From assembly GCA_965644295.1 (NCBI GenBank), contig CBFFRP010000238.1, forward strand, positions 124,001-188,000: 64,000 nt of DNA, in the 5' to 3' direction. The position numbers and the translations under genes were made by a program. Source of the stretch: Paraphysomonas bandaiensis. Its lineage: Eukaryota; Chrysophyceae. The notes beneath the pieces were generated by a model. The model saw only the letters and a program-made list of their open reading frames with translations, had not been told where the DNA came from and made no database searches. Below are positions 10,569 to 22,965 of the stretch, piece after piece. Numbering within the stretch: position 1 is the stretch's first letter; each line of letters starts with the position of its first letter.

Positions 10569-13500
10569 CTACGAATATTGCAGGACAAAATCAAAGAAAC
10601 GCAGAGACTTGTTTGCTGTTACGCTGCAATCCCATTCGTCAGGACCTACGTCACAGGTTAGAAATATTGATATTTCCATTTGTAAGTACCTGAAACTGGT
10701 CGTAACGCCCTGTGCCAGTATGTTTATAACTCCTGCAAGTACAATAAGGAAACACAAATAAAGAAACCACTCCACACACCTGGTCATGAGCCCACGAATA
10801 ACACCGGGTAGATCATGATCAGGAACATCAAGCATCATACGACGCCGTAAATCAAGGATAGCATCAGGATTATATCTGCAGATCGTAAAATATTACAAAG
10901 ACATAATAGAGAAGCATAATCAATAAACACAAACAAGCCCAAACACAAATTGATAAAAAAGTAACATATTCTGATCCAACTTAGTTTTAAGGTATCATCC
11001 TTGTGCAGCATTGTAGATATACTTGTGGTCGCATCACATAATAACATTACATAGACATATGCACTCAGTACCACAGGGTTGGTCGACACATAACGCTATC
11101 CTATTTTAGAATAGCGCATCATTCTGATCCACTTAGTTTAAAGGTATCATCCTTGTGCAGCATTGTAGATATACTTGTGGTCGCATCACATAATAACATT
11201 ACATAGACATATGCACTCAGTACCACAGGGTTGGTCGACACATAACGCTATCCTATTTTAGAATAGCGCATCATTCTGATCCAACTTAGTTTTAAGGTAT
11301 CATCCTTGTGCAGCATTGTAGATATACTTGTGGTCGCATCACATAATAACAATACATAGACATATGCACTCAGTACCACAGGGTTGGTCGACACATAACG
11401 CTATCCTATTTTAGAATAGCGCATCATTCTGATCCAACTTAGTTTTAAGGTATCATCCTTGTGCAGCATTGTAGATATACTTGTGGTCGCATCACATAAT
11501 AACAATACATAGACATATGCACTCAGTACCACAGGGTTGGTCGACACATAACGCTATCCTATTTTAGAATAGCGCATCATTCTGATCCAACTTAGTTTTA
11601 AGGTATCATCCTTGTGCAGCATTGTAGATATACTTGTGGTCGCATCACATAATAACAATACATAGACATATGCACTCAGTACCACAGGGTTGGTCGACAC
11701 ATAACGCTATCCTATTTTAGAATAGCGCATCATTCTGATCCAACTTAGTTTTAAGGTATCATCCTTGTGCAGCATTGTAGATATACTTGTGGTCGCATCA
11801 CATAATAACATTACATAGACATATGCACTCAGTACCACAGGGTTGGTCGACACATAACGCTATCCTATTTTAGAATAGCGCATCATTCTGATCCAACTTA
11901 GTTTTAAGGTATCATCCTTGTGCAGCATTGTAGATATACTTGTGGTCGCATCACATAATAACATTACATAGACATATGCACTCAGTACCACAGGGTTGGT
12001 CGACACATAACGCTATCCTATTTTAGAATAGCGCATCATTCTGATCCAACTTAGTTTTAAGGTATCATCCTTGTGCAGCATTGTAGATATACTTGTGGTC
12101 GCATCACATAATAACATTACATAGACATATGCACTCAGTACCACAGGGTTGGTCGACACATAACGCTATCCTATTTTAGAATAGCGCATCATTCTGATCC
12201 AACTTAGTTTTAAGGTATCATCCTTGTGCAGCATTGTAGATATACTTGTGGTCGCATCACATAATAACAATACATAGACATATGCACTCAGTACCACATC
12301 ACATAATAACATTACATAGACATATGCACTCAGTACCACAGGGTTGGTCGACACATAACGCTATCCTATTTTAGAATAGCTCAACAATTGGATTCAAGCA
12401 TGGTGTATAAGATATCATTGTAAGTATGTGTATCATTGATAGCTGTATTAGTGTCATGTACAGTTGGGTTAGATATCCATGTCTTTGAAACAAATTTTTA
12501 ACTGGTGGATATAATACAGTAGCAGTGAATGCTATGGATTGATATTGCACAGTGTTCCATATAACACACCTGAATGCGGGATAGCTACTATTAAAGGACA
12601 TAATCTCCAGCATCATACATATGTCATCTGTATACTTCCGAACAGCCTTAAAGGCGTCAGTTGTGAGGGACATGTACGTATCAAAATCTGGAGATGTAGG
12701 ACCTCCCATTACCTGAATTCAAAAAATACACATCAACAACTTGTGTGAACAAATAATTTGTGCACAAAATCGCAACTTGCATCTGACGATATGAACACTG
12801 GCAACACAAGCAATACATATATTATAGATGCAACGTAAAGTTCGTAACGTGGCTCTTACATCTGCCATTTCTTCAGTCAATTTCCATGGCGCTGTTTCCA
12901 TGCTGAACTGTTTGCCAGGGGCAAGTCCAAAGACAAACCCAAAGTCAATATGAATTAAGTGGCCTTGGGAATCAATCATAATATTGCCATTGTGCCTGTT
13001 TCGCCGAACATCAGTTTGAAACCAATGGCTTTACGATACAACATATGGTATCACCGTGCAAATATTTTATTCGTGCCCTTACCTATCTTTTATAGCAAGC
13101 ACATAGGACACAACGCTGTATCCAGCAAGCGATTTAATGTAGGAATCCAATGCCGCTTTAAAAGTTGGGGACTCAGGGGGGCCATAAGTCCTCTCAAAGT
13201 GTCCCCTAAGAGTACCAGGCCAGTGAGCCCCTTTCTTTAAACCATCTAAAGAGATTGAATCTGGAATGAGTTGAATCAAACCAGTGCTCTTGGAGGTGCT
13301 AACAATCTTGTAAGTGTGTACCCAAACGGGCACACAAGAATTGATGAAGATTTCTTTTAAGTACGTGATCATCTGCATGACAAAGACCTACCACGATATA
13401 TTACAGGTTTGAACATCAGTAATCTTTTGTAATACACTAACCACAAACCCATCCACATCAACATATAACACATTCGTCACAACTTTAAGTTATATTACCT

Positions 13501-15793
13501 CTTGCCGAAGGTCATCATTGCTTTTGGCAATCATTCCATCAAGCCGCCAACCAGGATAATTCCCTCGAGGTGAGTCAGCGCTTATTCTTGCTGCTTTCGC
13601 GACAAATGCTTCCATATCTTCTGGTGTAATTGTTTCTCGGATTGCCTCCGCTTCTGCGTCAGGTGACTCTTCGTGTTTGCCATTCACGTTCACGCTAGAG
13701 AGTTTATTCACTACAGGAGGTGTATAATCTACTTGCATAGCATCAAACGACAATCTCCGTTCCTTTATCTCGTCATCAGAGTTGCTGTTTGCTACTAGAA
13801 CGTCGACATCTGTGGCACCAATAGACGATTCTATTAACTTTCTTCGTAGAGCTGCCTGTTAATATTGTCATGGACATACTGTGCAAAGAGAAGCCAACTC
13901 TAGCAGACAACTCATATACAGATATACCACATGAGCAAATATCTTATTTACATACCGTATTGGCGTCAAATTCTTTAAAAAAACTTGTTAATTGCTCTTT
14001 CTTCGGAGACTCGACCTCATTGTATGGTCCGTCTGGTGATAAGGGATCTTCCTCCAGCTCAACACATAGTTCATCACTTCCTAAGTATGTTGCAACGTCA
14101 ATACGTTTCGGATGATCTTGCATCTCAAAGAGTAGCAGTGCTGGACATCGGGCTTTAGTCGTAAATGCATGCGATTCAGCAGGCAGCGAAGCAATGATTC
14201 GACTCCAGGGGTCAGTGGAGTTGCAGAGAGCGAGATAACAACAAGAAGGAATGGAGACAAGTGCTATCTTCTCCTGCAGGGCACTTTTTCTGGAAGAGCG
14301 TTCCATAAATCTGCGTTATATAGATTAGGACAGGTAACACTAAGCGTTTGCACTAATATGAGCGTGTTTTTCAAAAAAAATCATTATAAATAAAACAGTC
14401 TAGTATGTGACACACCTAAGTTCTTCACATATCTCAGTAATCTTCCCAATGAACATCCTCTGCTCAGTGAAAAACTTGTACCTTAAGCAATAAAATTACT
14501 ATAGAATATTCAATATTTATAATACAGCACCTTTTTCTCTGCAAAACAGACATGTATCGATGTCGAAAAGATGTCGACTTAATGATATCATGAGCGCTTT
14601 GGGGACCAATGCTAACTGCTCCGTTCAGCTCCCCAGGAGACTCCGGGGGAGTTCCGCCATACGGCGATGGAGTATCAGACGTTAATGACCGGTTCGAAAA
14701 TGCATCAGGTTTAAATCCAGCTTCTGTCCTAATCTCGACGGGAATATCATTCGCCACCCTACAGAGCAATAATATTACTCGGATAATGCTATACACTCGT
14801 CGCAAGTGTACGTTAGGGTAAGTAACACAACAATAGCATATATCAAACTGGATTGCCATGGTGCAGTAGTTGCTACATACTTGTTGATGGCTTCAATCCA
14901 ATCGGCCATCTCAGACTCACTGCTCGCTCGCAGCTTGAACAATGTACATGTAATAGGACTGTAGACCTCAAAGCAATTTTCGTATGTGTGGTGCTCAACT
15001 ATCTGTACACGACAGTCTTGGAGTGGCATTGTTCTACGTAGAGTGGTATAATTCTCATCGTGGTAGCACAGCAGCATTTTGTTTTCAACCACGAACCAGC
15101 GGGGCTTCCATATCTTCCTGCGAAAAGTCTGTCGTATCACCCGCTTAAAGAGAAGCAAACCTTTCTTCAGGGTCACATTGGGGGTGGTCAAAGAAGACAC
15201 AGAAAGAATTTGCTGAGCTGAGTGGGCACGATATCTATCCTCACGTTCGATCAATTGAGCTTCGTCCATTCCTTTGCTACACTCCGCATCACGTTGTACA
15301 TAGTACGATGCAACGTCACCTTGTGCGACAGCGCGTTCAACATTAAGCATAATATTCGAGCAGTATGTAAAAAGTGCATGGTTTGCATGCGAATTAACTC
15401 GACCCAAAGTGTCCTCTGGTTGATAATCTTCCAAAGCAGCAAACAGAATAAAACTAATGTGTAAAGCCGTATGTACGCTGCATTGACACAAGATAACTAC
15501 CAATTTCTCCAGTGATCGGTTCTCATTGTGTGACTCACAATGTATTAACATGTGAAGTATCTGAGGAAGGAAATATTCGATATCATTAAACACTTGCTTC
15601 TCTCGCACATATTTGCTACATCCCATTATTAAATATCGTTTATATCTTCTCAGTAATAAACATACCTTAATAAATTTGTGCAATTTTCAATAATTTCAGG
15701 GTGATCTCTATGCCTCCACATGTCGAATATAACACCCTGCGTGTGGAGAGAGCCATCATCCCTGAAGTAACTATCCATATCGAAATCTTTCAT
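10569..15793 (-). CDS. Type III phosphatidylinositol 4-kinase (beta/Pik1-like) with internal PH domain
   Basis: Eleven exons (15793-15666, 15615-14881, 14758-14531, 14481-14416, 14310-13956, 13855-13499, 13387-13083, 12995-12860, 12712-12570, 10875-10780, 10623-10569) join in frame to 867 aa. The enzyme phosphorylates PtdIns at the 4-OH. The N-terminal 200 residues match the lipid-kinase-unique helical domain ([14 protein letters not shown]). A PH domain follows at about 192-288 ([22 protein letters not shown], ending DWIEAINK). The kinase domain then shows the RFVGALTDI-like linker ([20 protein letters not shown]), [15 protein letters not shown], the catalytic loop DRHNGN (724-729) and HIDFGF (740-745), and ends with a short PI4K-type C-tail. 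Intron 9 is 1,694 nt and contains a 153-bp satellite, whereas the other introns are 49-156 nt. The start could lie upstream at 15847; I chose 15793 because homology begins there. Confidence 0.93.
10968..12380. repeat. 153-bp satellite array inside a PI4K intron
   Basis: Nine full copies and a partial one start at 10968, 11121, 11273, 11426, 11579, 11732, 11885, 12038 and 12191, a period of 153 bp (one unit 152). Copies are nearly identical; variants are single bases (AACATTAC/AACAATAC). Each carries the inverted repeat CGCTAT...ATAGCG. Near 12290-12335 part of a unit is duplicated out of phase, and the array ends at GAATAGC. It lies wholly within the intron between PI4K exons 9 and 10. Confidence 0.96.
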
Positions 15794-16541
15794 AATTAAT
15801 TCGTACAAGAATAGATAAATGACACTCCTCTCCTTACACCTTCCCAACTACTAGGTAGTAATATACGAAGTAAGTATATATTGCACAATAATTTTGTGGA
15901 GATATCAACTAAACTGATCTGAAATAATTGGGCCGTATCATGATTATATATACCAATATACAGCCGCATACCATACAAATTAGATCATGTGAAGTTGCTT
16001 GAAAGTGTGTGAATGGACAGAAAAAAGACCCACTCAAACTTTATTTATTCACCAATCATCGGACCCTAAACCATATGTCTCACAACTCATTGATTAATAG
16101 TTATGTAGTAAGTGCTGCTCCTGCTGCTGAAAATGTAAGAGTTTTGGCGAATAAAAAGTACGGCAATACAGACTATACCTATACGGTATACTCTATAAGG
16201 GAAATCTAGTCTTGACGTATGAAGAAACCGTATTTTGTACAGGTCAGTATATTATATATAGCTAGTTATGTATGGGTATGTCTGTAGGGAGGGTGTAGCG
16301 GTGTACGAATATCGCCATAACACAACAAGCTAAATTTCGTACTGGTTTTCATAACTCACTTTTCCGTGACTGTTGGTTAGATATCAGGACCAGAACATGA
16401 ATAGAATAATGAAACTATTCAAGGGTTAGATCGTAATGTCTATTTAACAAAACACCGTGAGTGTCTCTGTCTCATAATATCATGTCCAGTGCTGCTTATA
16501 TATGTACATTGCATCTTACTGTTTAGCACAAAGAGAATAGA
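15794..16541. promoter_or_regulatory. Divergent intergenic region, PI4K / OTU protease
   Basis: About 750 bp separate the PI4K start (-) and the OTU start (+). It is AT-rich with short open frames on both strands that I regard as chance. The two promoters and possible untranslated first exons must lie here; I cannot assign a specific element. Confidence 0.4.
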
Positions 16542-18304
16542 ATGGGTGGTGTTTCGAGCTCATCTTGTCTGGGTAGTAGGAGTAATATTGACAGAACCAA
16601 AGATGGACAACCATATTACCTCCCACATCAGCGGTCAAGCGTTACCACGAAAGAAACGTCTATAGATGTGGCTCCCACATCGTCCCCTACGACTCCCTCT
16701 TCAAAAGCACAATCCGCGGCTAATTCTGATCAGCATTCACAGTATGCTGCATTTCATAATGGCATGTCAATATACTGTTTAGATCATTTTCGGTCTAAGT
16801 ATACAGGTGAACCGATGGCGAGATGGCGAAAAGCTGTGATTATGAACATGGACCACACTACTCTCCTGGCACACATCCACTTCGAAGGATGGAAGGACAA
16901 ATACGACATTAATTTAGATTTGAAATCAGAACTGTATAGGCTTGCTCCCGGGGAGATATTGACAGATAAGCAAAAAACTGATGGTGAATCTCTGGATGTC
17001 GTGCAATATCGCGCTGTGACATCATACGCTGCTGTGGGAAGAATACCCTCTGATGTCACTCTTCCTGTAACGGAGATCGAGTCAGTAGGAGCACAAGCAA
17101 TGTACTCAGTGGGCGAAAAGGTATGTTAAGGTGTCGAACTTAATGAGTTGTAATACATGGCTATGACTGTGTGGTGCTGTCGTGACCTGCGATAGTGTTA
17201 AATGTTTGATACCAGGTGGATGTTCGGGATATCTACAAACCGAAGGGAAAGAAAACTGGTGTTGTGTTCAAATGGCGCCCTGGAGAGATAAGAAATGTCA
17301 GCGGTGTTCATGTGCACGTTCATTATATTGGTTGGGGGGAAGAGTGGGATGAAGTGATAGATACATCCATCGAGGGGAATAGAATTAAACCTCCTGGGAC
17401 AGAGACAGTACCAAGAGGGTCAGCTCGGCACACAAGACACAACAGAGAGCACAGGACCTCGAGGAATACTCCCAATAGTAGTAGTAGTCGAAGGAGGCGA
17501 AGTTGTGGCGAAGTTGAAGCCTCTCCTCCGTCCAAGGAAGTGATGCTCAGTCGTAGTGTTCCCATCACTCGGTCTCACACAGATGGCCATCACAACACCA
17601 CAACACTTCGATCTGCTCCAGATATGCCCAGAGGAGAAGAGGAGCGGAAAACTACGAAAGGTATGGTGCGTACCCGTTCGTTTCCCGGTCCAGCTTCAAC
17701 TTCTCCTGGATCAAGACACCCGAACGCAGCCTCTCCTGAGGAGTTAGAAGAGCTGGAACGCATGCAGAAGCTAACAGAAGAAGAGTACGTCGCCGCAATG
17801 AAAAATGAAGCTGCCTTCGTAGAAGCTTTAAATAATCGTGGCTTGCACGTTGTTGAAGTAGACGGGGATGGTAATTGCCTGTTTCGTGCTGTAGCTCACC
17901 AGATATGGTTAGATGAAGACAGACATTTGGATTTGCGGAAAAAAGTAGTAGATCATATGCAGAAACATGCCGCGCGGTATGCCTCTTTCTGCGCGGACGA
18001 TTTCAAGGAGCACTTACAGCATATGAGAATGCCTGGGGTGTGGGGCGATGACCTTGAAATAAGGGCTCTAGAGGAAATTACCGATCGACTTATAGTCATA
18101 TATAGCTCTCACTCTCCAACGATTGAGCCATTGAACACTAATTTTGATGAAGCAAGGCACATGAAAGGTGTAAAACCCATAATACTCAGTTACCATGGGA
18201 AAAATCATTACAACTCTGTATATGATGTCAATACTCCCCTTCCTCTGCAACCAAGACGGAGTAAGGTACTCTTAGATCTGAGGCGTAAGCATCAAGTGCT
18301 GTAA
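16542..18304 (+). CDS. OTU-domain deubiquitinase with tandem Tudor-knot/chromo-barrel-like modules and an acylation-type N-terminus
   Basis: Exons 16542-17120 and 17216-18304 join in phase 0 to 555 aa. The C-terminal third is an OTU cysteine protease domain, which removes ubiquitin or ubiquitin-like proteins: DGDGNCLFRAVAHQIW carries D411 and nucleophile C414, and YHGKNHYNSVY carries the general-base H524. Upstream are two related beta-barrel-like segments, about 79-135 (RWRKAVI...EGWKDKYDINLDL) and 194-250 (GVHVHVHYIGWGEEWDEVID), resembling the Tudor-knot/MRG chromo barrel. A Ser/Arg-rich linker lies between them and the OTU domain. The start MGGVSSSSC fits N-myristoylation at Gly2 (Ser6) with a nearby palmitoylatable Cys9, suggesting membrane attachment; this is inference. 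Confidence 0.9.
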
Positions 18305-19777
18305 TTGATTTTATTGGCATTGGAGTACGTACAATATACCGCCAACTGATAAGTTAGCTGTCAAGTGAATCAATCTGCGTTTTTTGTATTGTGGTGATAT
18401 ATACATATTTGAAGTACGTACGATGTAAATATAGATGGCAGTAGTGCCAGCAGTTGTTTATTTCTTCTAGCAGGATTGTGTTAACGCGAATGATTATTGT
18501 TGTGATATAAGGAGCTACTTGTTCTCCTAACTGCTAACAAGTTGTATTTTGTCTCCCTAATACATGTTTGTTATCTTAACTGACGTTTAACAGCAATAAA
18601 TCAAATATTTCTTTCTCTGTCAACAAAATCAAAAGTATACCACAGTAGCAGATTCATATGAATGCGCTCCGTGCATGATATAAATTTGTTTTACACTGAT
18701 TACAAATGAAATTTACTTAAGAACTCTTCTTTTTTGATGCTTTAATAAAGCTCACGTATTTGACAGAATGAAAGTACGTCATGAATGTTTTGAAATGTAG
18801 CAAGGAAAACTAACGACAAACAATATCTGATAATTTAACATTTTACTATTCGACGCCACCCACTAATGCAAACAAAAAATTGAATCATTCTATCCAGCAA
18901 ATGAAGTGTTGTTTGCTGTATATTTAATTTTAACTATGCATTCAACTTCAAGACTTTTTAACTCTTACGACGGGACGTTGCCTAATATCGGTTTCCAAAG
19001 ATATTGTGCGGAAATTCACCCATAAAATCAAGGAAAAGATTTCCACACAATCCGTTCATGCAATTCAGACATTCAATTTTCAATTATCTAATGATGGGAG
19101 AACTATACATCCCAGTTATATCAGCATTGGAAATTGGAACTAGCAAGCCTCCTGTCATCTTCATTCAGTGATATCATTTATTTCGAGCTGAGAGTAATTT
19201 CATGGAGGAATAACTGGTCGTCCGTGAAATACAGGGTATCGGTGCCAAGAGATACGCTTATCTCGACACACATAATATCTTCTTCGTTCAAAATAGTAAT
19301 CCATAGCATGCATCTTTCTCCATCTTCAGTATCTTTCTCCACACAAGGAATTCCTAGAAGGTCTGCTGCTGTTGTATACCGGTATACTACTGGTGTAGTA
19401 CAGTGAAATACAGTCAACACTAAAATTTCGAAACATAAAAAGAAAAAAAGAACATGCAAAATACTTCGGTATGATGTGTATAGATGGGTGTGTCGGCAGG
19501 TACTCCTGTATATGGTTGTTGTGATGTACCATACCACTGCTGCTGTGTATGCATGTCGTGGCATATCTTTCTAGAGAGAACCAAGAATTGATGCATCAGC
19601 TACACGATTTCAATCCAAAAATGATCAACTTTATGTCTCTGTGGAATATCGTCTAGTTGATTGCTATATAGAACCTTATATCTTGTAACTATGCTCGCGA
19701 ACTGCATCCAATCAACGTTACAACACTTTACAGATGATGTAGGGACCATATTCCGTGCTTGTTAAATATTTTAATGT
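18305..19777. other. Intergenic gap
   Basis: About 1.5 kb between the OTU gene and the potassium channel, AT-rich in its first 850 bp. On the reverse strand, 19390-19187 has a stretch with protein-like composition (DLLGIPCVEKDTEDGERC... to a stop at 19178) preceded by a possible acceptor (CAGCAG), but no upstream exon or family was found. Otherwise nothing recognisable. Confidence 0.4.
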
Positions 19778-21425
19778 ATGAGTAAGGCTCTTCCATTTTT
19801 CCCTCCGGACAATTTCATCAAGCTACGAGAGAATAGTGATGCAAAATCTTTAAATTCGGTATGAGAGTTATGCCTTTTTCGTGTACACTTCGGTCAAGTG
19901 ATCTATTTGTTGCAGATTACATACAAGCTCAGTACACTACAAAAAATATTCGTCACCTTAGAAGATCCGTCATCTTGGTAGAGATGTTTTATTGCTGTCA
20001 CTTCTTATTTCAACTCACATGTTTTAATGTGCAGTGTTCTGGGTAAAATCATTTCGATATTTGTGATTATCGTCATATTCCTGAGTGGATTCGTGTTTAT
20101 CATATCAACAGATCCATCAATCAAGTAAGTCTTTAACTAGGAGTATTTATTTCTTTATACTTCGCGTTGTGAAATCTGTGTGATCAGAACTCAGCCATCC
20201 TCATGCGACCATCCGGCCTGTGATGATGATCCTCAGCTTTGCCCAGGATACAAGATATGTGAGCCGACTTTACCGATGTGGCTTTTTTATGTTGAAACAT
20301 TTTGTGTGGTGGTGTTTTCGATTGATTACGGGACACGAATTTCACTAGTCACAAGTGTACCCTCCAGGTATGGCCCTACATTCTAACATGCATTATTGAG
20401 GATAATATCATTCCAGACTGTCCCGTGTGTTTAATGTGGAACAGTGGGACAACGAGAAAGATCCTGCCGAACCTGATCCATCCTATTCTCCTCTGGTCAC
20501 AACGTGGCGTTATATGACACGACCTATGAATATCATTGACCTGATATCAATTCTCCCATTTTTCGTTACCTTTGCAACTCCTCAAGGTGGATCATTAACA
20601 ATATTTAGAATACTAAGACTAGGTCGAATTTTACGAGTAACAAAGGCTGGGAGGAATAACACTAGCATGGAAGTCATGGTCACTTCTATCAAAAACTCTG
20701 GAGAGATTCTGGGTACATTGATGTTTTATATCCTCTTGTGTCTCATTGTTGTCGCGGCATTGGTGTTTCAGTTTGAAGAAGGTGATTTCACAGTAAATAG
20801 CAACTATCCTGAAGGCGCTTATCTCCGCCCAACAGTCGATCTACAAGGCAAAGAACCGAGTCCATATGTCTCTGTATGGGTTGCCATTTACTGGGCTGTT
20901 GTAACGGGTACCACCCTCGGCTACGGCGACTTGTTTCCAACTACTATTATGGGTAGATTGATCTCGTGTTTCTGGATTTTCTGCGGAATCCTCGTTCTAG
21001 GCCTGCCAATTGGTATCATTGGATCGAACTTTACTGTAGAGCTAGAAAAGCAAAAAGAACTTGAGAAGCAACGAAAAGCGGCCATCGCTATGTTGCGGCA
21101 AGATTCGATCGGTAACTCTATGAATCCCATGCACAACGCTTCTGGGAAAACATCTACCAGTAAATCAGCAGATAAAACCTCAGCAATAGCAGAGGAGAAA
21201 AAGGAAAAAGAGGTTATGGATGACGGGTTCGGGTTTGAAATTCCAGTGGTACGCCGACCGCTTGTCAGTACGGCTGAAGCATCCACTCAGACAGATCTCG
21301 AAGTTGTGCCTAGCAATGCCGAGATAAAATCTGATGGCATAGCTACTGATAATGTGACATTACAAGAGCAGCTTGAGCTTTTAGATAGACTTAGAACATC
21401 ATTATTGCGGGAGACGAGTGGGTAG
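19778..21425 (+). CDS. Voltage-gated potassium channel (Kv type, no T1 domain)
   Basis: Five exons (19778-19858, 19916-19977, 20035-20124, 20188-20367, 20417-21425) join in frame to 473 aa. Kv channels are six-helix tetramer subunits. Visible are the pre-S1 motif LEDPSS, S1 (about 49-71), S2 with the FYVETFCVVVFSID signature (108-132), S3 (174-192), S4 with arginines every third residue (FRILRLGRILRVTK, about 198-215), S5 (236-258), the pore with selectivity filter TTLGYGD (303-309), and S6 with PIGIIG in place of the animal PVP hinge. The start is fixed by a stop just upstream (TAA at 19772) and leaves no room for an N-terminal T1 tetramerisation domain. A charged, Lys/Glu-rich cytoplasmic tail follows. 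The S1-S2 loop has four to five Cys residues (CDHPAC...LC...C) that could form disulfides. Confidence 0.93.
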
Positions 21426-22129
21426 ATGTGATTCTAGTTGATCGTTGCTTCTTAGCGCTAAAATTCGGTATTGGCAAGTATACTTATTATCCCTAACTCA
21501 TTTACCAGTGTGTCAAAAATATTAAATATTTGTCTCAGTATACGTATAGAGACACAGATGCCTAAGAAGTAAAAAACGGCTTATATACAGTTTAACTATT
21601 CTATATATTTCAAGTATATCCTAGATGTAGCTCCCAAAAACAGTAATATACTAGAGAAGCAAACATTTCACTTAACAGCGTTTTCGCAACTCTGTTTTGT
21701 ACACTTATGTCGTGTTGTTGGATGGCGTGTTGCAATTTACAATATGTGTATATGTGTTGTACGCTATTAGGATTCTTCTTAATATAAGGTATAAGGTAGT
21801 ATGTGAAATATAATGTTCAATGAAATATATAATATATCATGAACTAGGAACATTAATGCTACATATACTTTGCTCAAAAGGAACTTCATCTATAATCTGT
21901 CACTAAGTCACACAATCACACAGTTACTCCTATTTATAAATATTTTTGTGGCTAGCTACTCAAGCAGAAATATATCTTTTGTAAGTTCTACTTACAGAAA
22001 CTCTATACCCAATGTTTATTGCATACTCTCGTATAAACGCACGTACATAAAGTACACTACACCATAATACATGATCTCTAACTATTAATCAACAACAAAG
22101 CAAATGACAGAATGATTGATCATTCCCAT
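21426..22129. other. Intergenic gap
   Basis: About 700 bp of AT-rich sequence (3' UTR of the channel and spacer) with no gene or repeat that I can identify before the 204-bp array begins. Confidence 0.55.
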
Positions 22130-22745
22130 TTCTACTAGAGTTCTTTTTATATTCTCACACGCCAGTAACAATGTCAGTATCATGGACCCTCTCGAGAAAT
22201 ATAGATTTCTATTATTCATAAGGTGTGAACCCAATACAAGGTTTCACACTGCAATATACGCATTAAAAAGCTTCTGGCTACTCCGAAGCCTGTCCAAAAC
22301 TCTTTTATGTGTGTGCAGAGGATCGAAACTCATCCCTGCAACAGTTCTTTTTATATTCTCACACGCCAGTAAAGATGTCAGTATCGTGGACTCTCTCGAG
22401 AATTATAGGTTTCTATTACTCATAAGGTGTGAACCCAATACAAGGTTTCACACTGCAATATACGCATTAAAAAGCTTCTGGCTACTCCGAAGCCTGTCCA
22501 AAACTCTTTTATGTGTGTGCAGAGGATCGAAACTCATCCCTGCAACAGTTCTTTTTATATTCTCACACGCCAGTAAAGATGTCAGTATCGTGGACTCTCT
22601 CGAGAATTATAGGTTTCTATTACTCATAAGGTGTGAACCCAATACAAGGTTTCACACTGCAATATACGCATTAAAAAGCTTCTGGCTACTCCGAAGCCTG
22701 TCCAAAACTCTTTTTTGTGTCTGCGGAGGATCGAAACAATATTGT
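22130..22745 (+). repeat. 204-bp tandem repeat array, copy B (3 units)
   Basis: Units of the same family as 1180-1960 start near 22201, 22405 and 22609 (period exactly 204 bp), in the same orientation. The array is open in one frame across all three units (22116-22850), but the peptide is of low credibility because the period is a multiple of three and the other locus is interrupted. The terminal unit carries the same variant end (TTTTTTGTGTCTGCGGAGG) as array A. It ends 220 bp upstream of the lipocalin start. Confidence 0.94.
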
Positions 22746-22965
22746 TGGCTTTTTTTTTGTCACTATGACAAACTCCACATCTGGATTGTATTCCACGTAT
22801 TCCACGTATTCCAGGTATTATATATACTGCTTGGTATAGTTGAAGAATAATTAACTTCTGGATGACGCACAAAGATATGCGTCATATGCAGTGGGCAGAA
22901 GTACGATATGAAAACTATAAGTTACTACCATCATAATTATCTCTTTAACACTGTGATCCTTAAAG

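Noticed and set aside
10835-12354. Reverse-strand frames beginning [14 protein letters not shown] as possible genes
   Set aside because: They arise from the 153-bp satellite (51 codons) within the PI4K intron and end at the array borders.
19178-19564. 128-aa reverse-strand frame with a protein-like C-terminal half
   Set aside because: No start context, partner exon or family was found; the N-terminal half is low complexity. It is kept only as a note in the intergenic entry.
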